Made by a program: the position numbers and the translations under genes. 64,000 bases of DNA from the NCBI RefSeq assembly GCF_001719615.1, contig NZ_MDVX01000002.1, positions 248,001-312,000 of the forward strand, in the 5' to 3' direction. The number at the start of each line of letters is the position of its first letter. The stretch's first letter is position 1. Shown here piece after piece: positions 63,186 through 64,000 of this stretch. Source of the DNA: Neptunicoccus sediminis (GTDB taxonomy: Bacteria > Pseudomonadota > Alphaproteobacteria > Rhodobacterales > Rhodobacteraceae). The notes below the pieces were generated by a model. That model saw only the letters and a program-made list of their open reading frames with translations, was not told the origin of the DNA and did not search any database.

Positions 63186-63590
63186 ATGAACAAAACCCGT
63201 CTTGTGTTGGCCCTGTGCCTGAGCATTGCCGCTGCCGCCCTGCCCGCTTCGGCCAATCCACTGGAAGAATACCTCTGGGTCAAACGGCCACTGGTGATCT
63301 TTGCCGATACCCCCGAAGACCCCCGTTTCGTGCGCCAGATGGAATTGCTGGCGGAAAATCCCGAAGACCTCGAGGAACGGGATGTAGTCGTGTTGATTGA
63401 CACGGATGCCGCCAATCCGTCAGACCTGCGCAAGCTGCTGCGACCACGCGGGTTCCAACTGACGATTGTGGGCAAGGACGGGCAGGTCAAACTGCGCAAG
63501 CCCCGTCCATGGACGATACGGGAACTCAACCGCTCCATCGACAAAATGCCGCTCCGCCAACAGGAAATCCGCCAGCGCTGGGAACGGTAG
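63186..63590 (+). CDS. DUF4174 exported protein
   Basis: 134-residue protein with a signal peptide (MNKTRLVLALCLSIAAAAL, cleavage near ASA). The mature part matches the DUF4174 pattern: NPLEEYLWVKRPLVIFADTPEDPRF, then DVVVLIDTDAANPSDLRKLLRPRGFQLTIVGKDGQVKLRK, a thioredoxin-like layout without CxxC. Function unknown. ATG 63186 follows TAGGAG. It is divergent from the membrane protein. Confidence 0.85.
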   Translation: MNKTRLVLALCLSIAAAALPASANPLEEYLWVKRPLVIFADTPEDPRFVRQMELLAENPEDLEERDVVVLIDTDAANPSDLRKLLRPRGFQLTIVGKDGQVKLRKPRPWTIRELNRSIDKMPLRQQEIRQRWER

Positions 63591-63614
63591 GCAGCGGTTA
63601 ACAGGCTATCGTTA

Positions 63615-63643
63615 TTGAATTCTTTACCGCCAATCCTTATATT
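63615..63643 (+). promoter_or_regulatory. Sigma-70 promoter
   Basis: TTGAAT (63615-63620) and TATATT (63638-63643) exactly 17 bases apart, 25 bases after the DUF4174 stop and about 38 bases before the 21-codon frame at 63682. This is among the best-matching promoters in the window. Confidence 0.75.
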
Positions 63644-63681
63644 AAGGCTACGGCACAGTTTCTGGATGAAAAGGACAGGCC

Positions 63682-63747
63682 ATGACAGACGGACGTGAAA
63701 AACCAAAGCCGATTGCAGGTCAAACCGGACCCCGCCCCGGCTATTAA
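63682..63747 (+). CDS. Candidate 21-residue small protein
   Basis: Short open frame MTDGREKPKPIAGQTGPRPGY preceded by AAAAGGACAGG and driven by the strong promoter at 63615-63643. It is hydrophilic, with many Pro, Gly and Lys, without membrane helix or signal. A GC inverted repeat GAGGCGC/GCGCCTC (63758-63781) follows. It could be a small protein or a translated leader RNA; the family is unknown to me. Confidence 0.5.
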   Translation: MTDGREKPKPIAGQTGPRPGY

Positions 63748-63768
63748 CCACATTCAAGAGGCGCGTGT

Positions 63769-64000
63769 TCACAGGCGCCTCCCCAGTTGCGCTTCGATCG
63801 CAGCAACTGCATTTTGCCCCAACTTCAGGGCTTGAACCTTCATACTGATATAATCCGTATACATGGCCTCTCGCGCGTCGCCGTCCAGATTACGCACACC
63901 CTGCCCGCGCAGGTCTTCGATCAAAGCCTCAATCGCAAACAACTGGCTGTAGTACCGCACAACCGGCTTGATCACCGGCTCTGGCAGAACGTGGATTTCC
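63769..64000 (-). CDS. Unidentified protein, N-terminus beyond the window
   Basis: The visible C-terminal 76 residues end ...QNAVAAIEAQLGRRL; the frame is open to the window edge (EIHVLPEPVIKPVVRYYSQ before it), so the gene probably starts outside. An internal GTG at 63975 would give 68 residues. The segment is helical and charged (FAIEALIEDLRGQGVRNLDGDAREAMYTDYI) with no motif I can name. Confidence 0.6.
   Translation of the reverse strand, partial: EIHVLPEPVIKPVVRYYSQLFAIEALIEDLRGQGVRNLDGDAREAMYTDYISMKVQALKLGQNAVAAIEAQLGRRL

Overview
The window reads as an ordinary chromosomal stretch of an alphaproteobacterium, most likely a marine Rhodobacterales (Roseobacter-group) organism. This is an inference from gene content and protein style: DUF992, DUF6165, DUF4174 and YHS proteins, a propionyl-CoA synthetase / methylmalonyl-CoA mutase block, several solute ABC transporters, a TamA/TamB pair, and moderately GC-rich DNA. 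Coding density is high, mostly single-copy housekeeping and transport genes. I see no insertion sequence, prophage, CRISPR array or rRNA. One tRNA (Tyr) is present.

Layout. 1-3.6 kb: a 5'-truncated M24 peptidase, an acyl-CoA dehydrogenase, a DUF992 secreted protein and a cold-shock protein with a textbook terminator. 3.6-7.5 kb: a GAF-histidine kinase whose conserved N-terminus precedes any usual start codon, diacylglycerol kinase, threonine ammonia-lyase and a lytic transglycosylase. 7.6-11.1 kb: a type-I-secreted RTX glycoside hydrolase and an Sfp-type phosphopantetheinyl transferase. 11.2-18.6 kb: a seven-gene minus-strand operon, XRE-cupin regulator, peptide-binding protein, M24 peptidase, two permeases and two ATPases. 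18.7-25.6 kb: tamB, tamA and an HPP-CBS membrane protein.

25.7-38.7 kb is an amine/osmolyte-type catabolic region. PotD-PotA-PotB-PotC-like uptake genes run into a GMC dehydrogenase and an FAD amine oxidase. Beside them lie a divergently transcribed MocR regulator and enolase-superfamily enzyme, an Lrp regulator, a class III aminotransferase and an FAH-family hydrolase. The logic is uptake, oxidation, transamination and carbon-skeleton processing; the substrate is not decided by sequence.

38.7-50.7 kb: DUF305 protein, tRNA-Tyr, rlmB, YHS protein, a candidate small RNA, a CoA-binding protein, metY, a large protein that looks like a GspL-like domain fused to a PilP/GspC-like domain, mgtE, a TPR glycosyltransferase-like protein with a DUF6165 partner, and guanine deaminase. 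50.7-64 kb: an 8-oxoguanine-type deaminase, a SPOR protein, an AAA+ response regulator lacking the sigma-54 contact loop, prpE, maeB and methylmalonyl-CoA mutase in one operon (propionyl-CoA to pyruvate), a polytopic membrane protein, a DUF4174 protein, a 21-residue candidate gene with a strong promoter, and a gene cut by the window end.

The observations most worth a second look are the GspL/PilP-like fusion, the probable ATT start of the kinase, the candidate sRNA near 41.0 kb, the mini-gene near 63.7 kb, the MocR operator, and matching hairpins behind both binding-protein genes. No search or structure prediction could be run; family names rest on recognised motifs.
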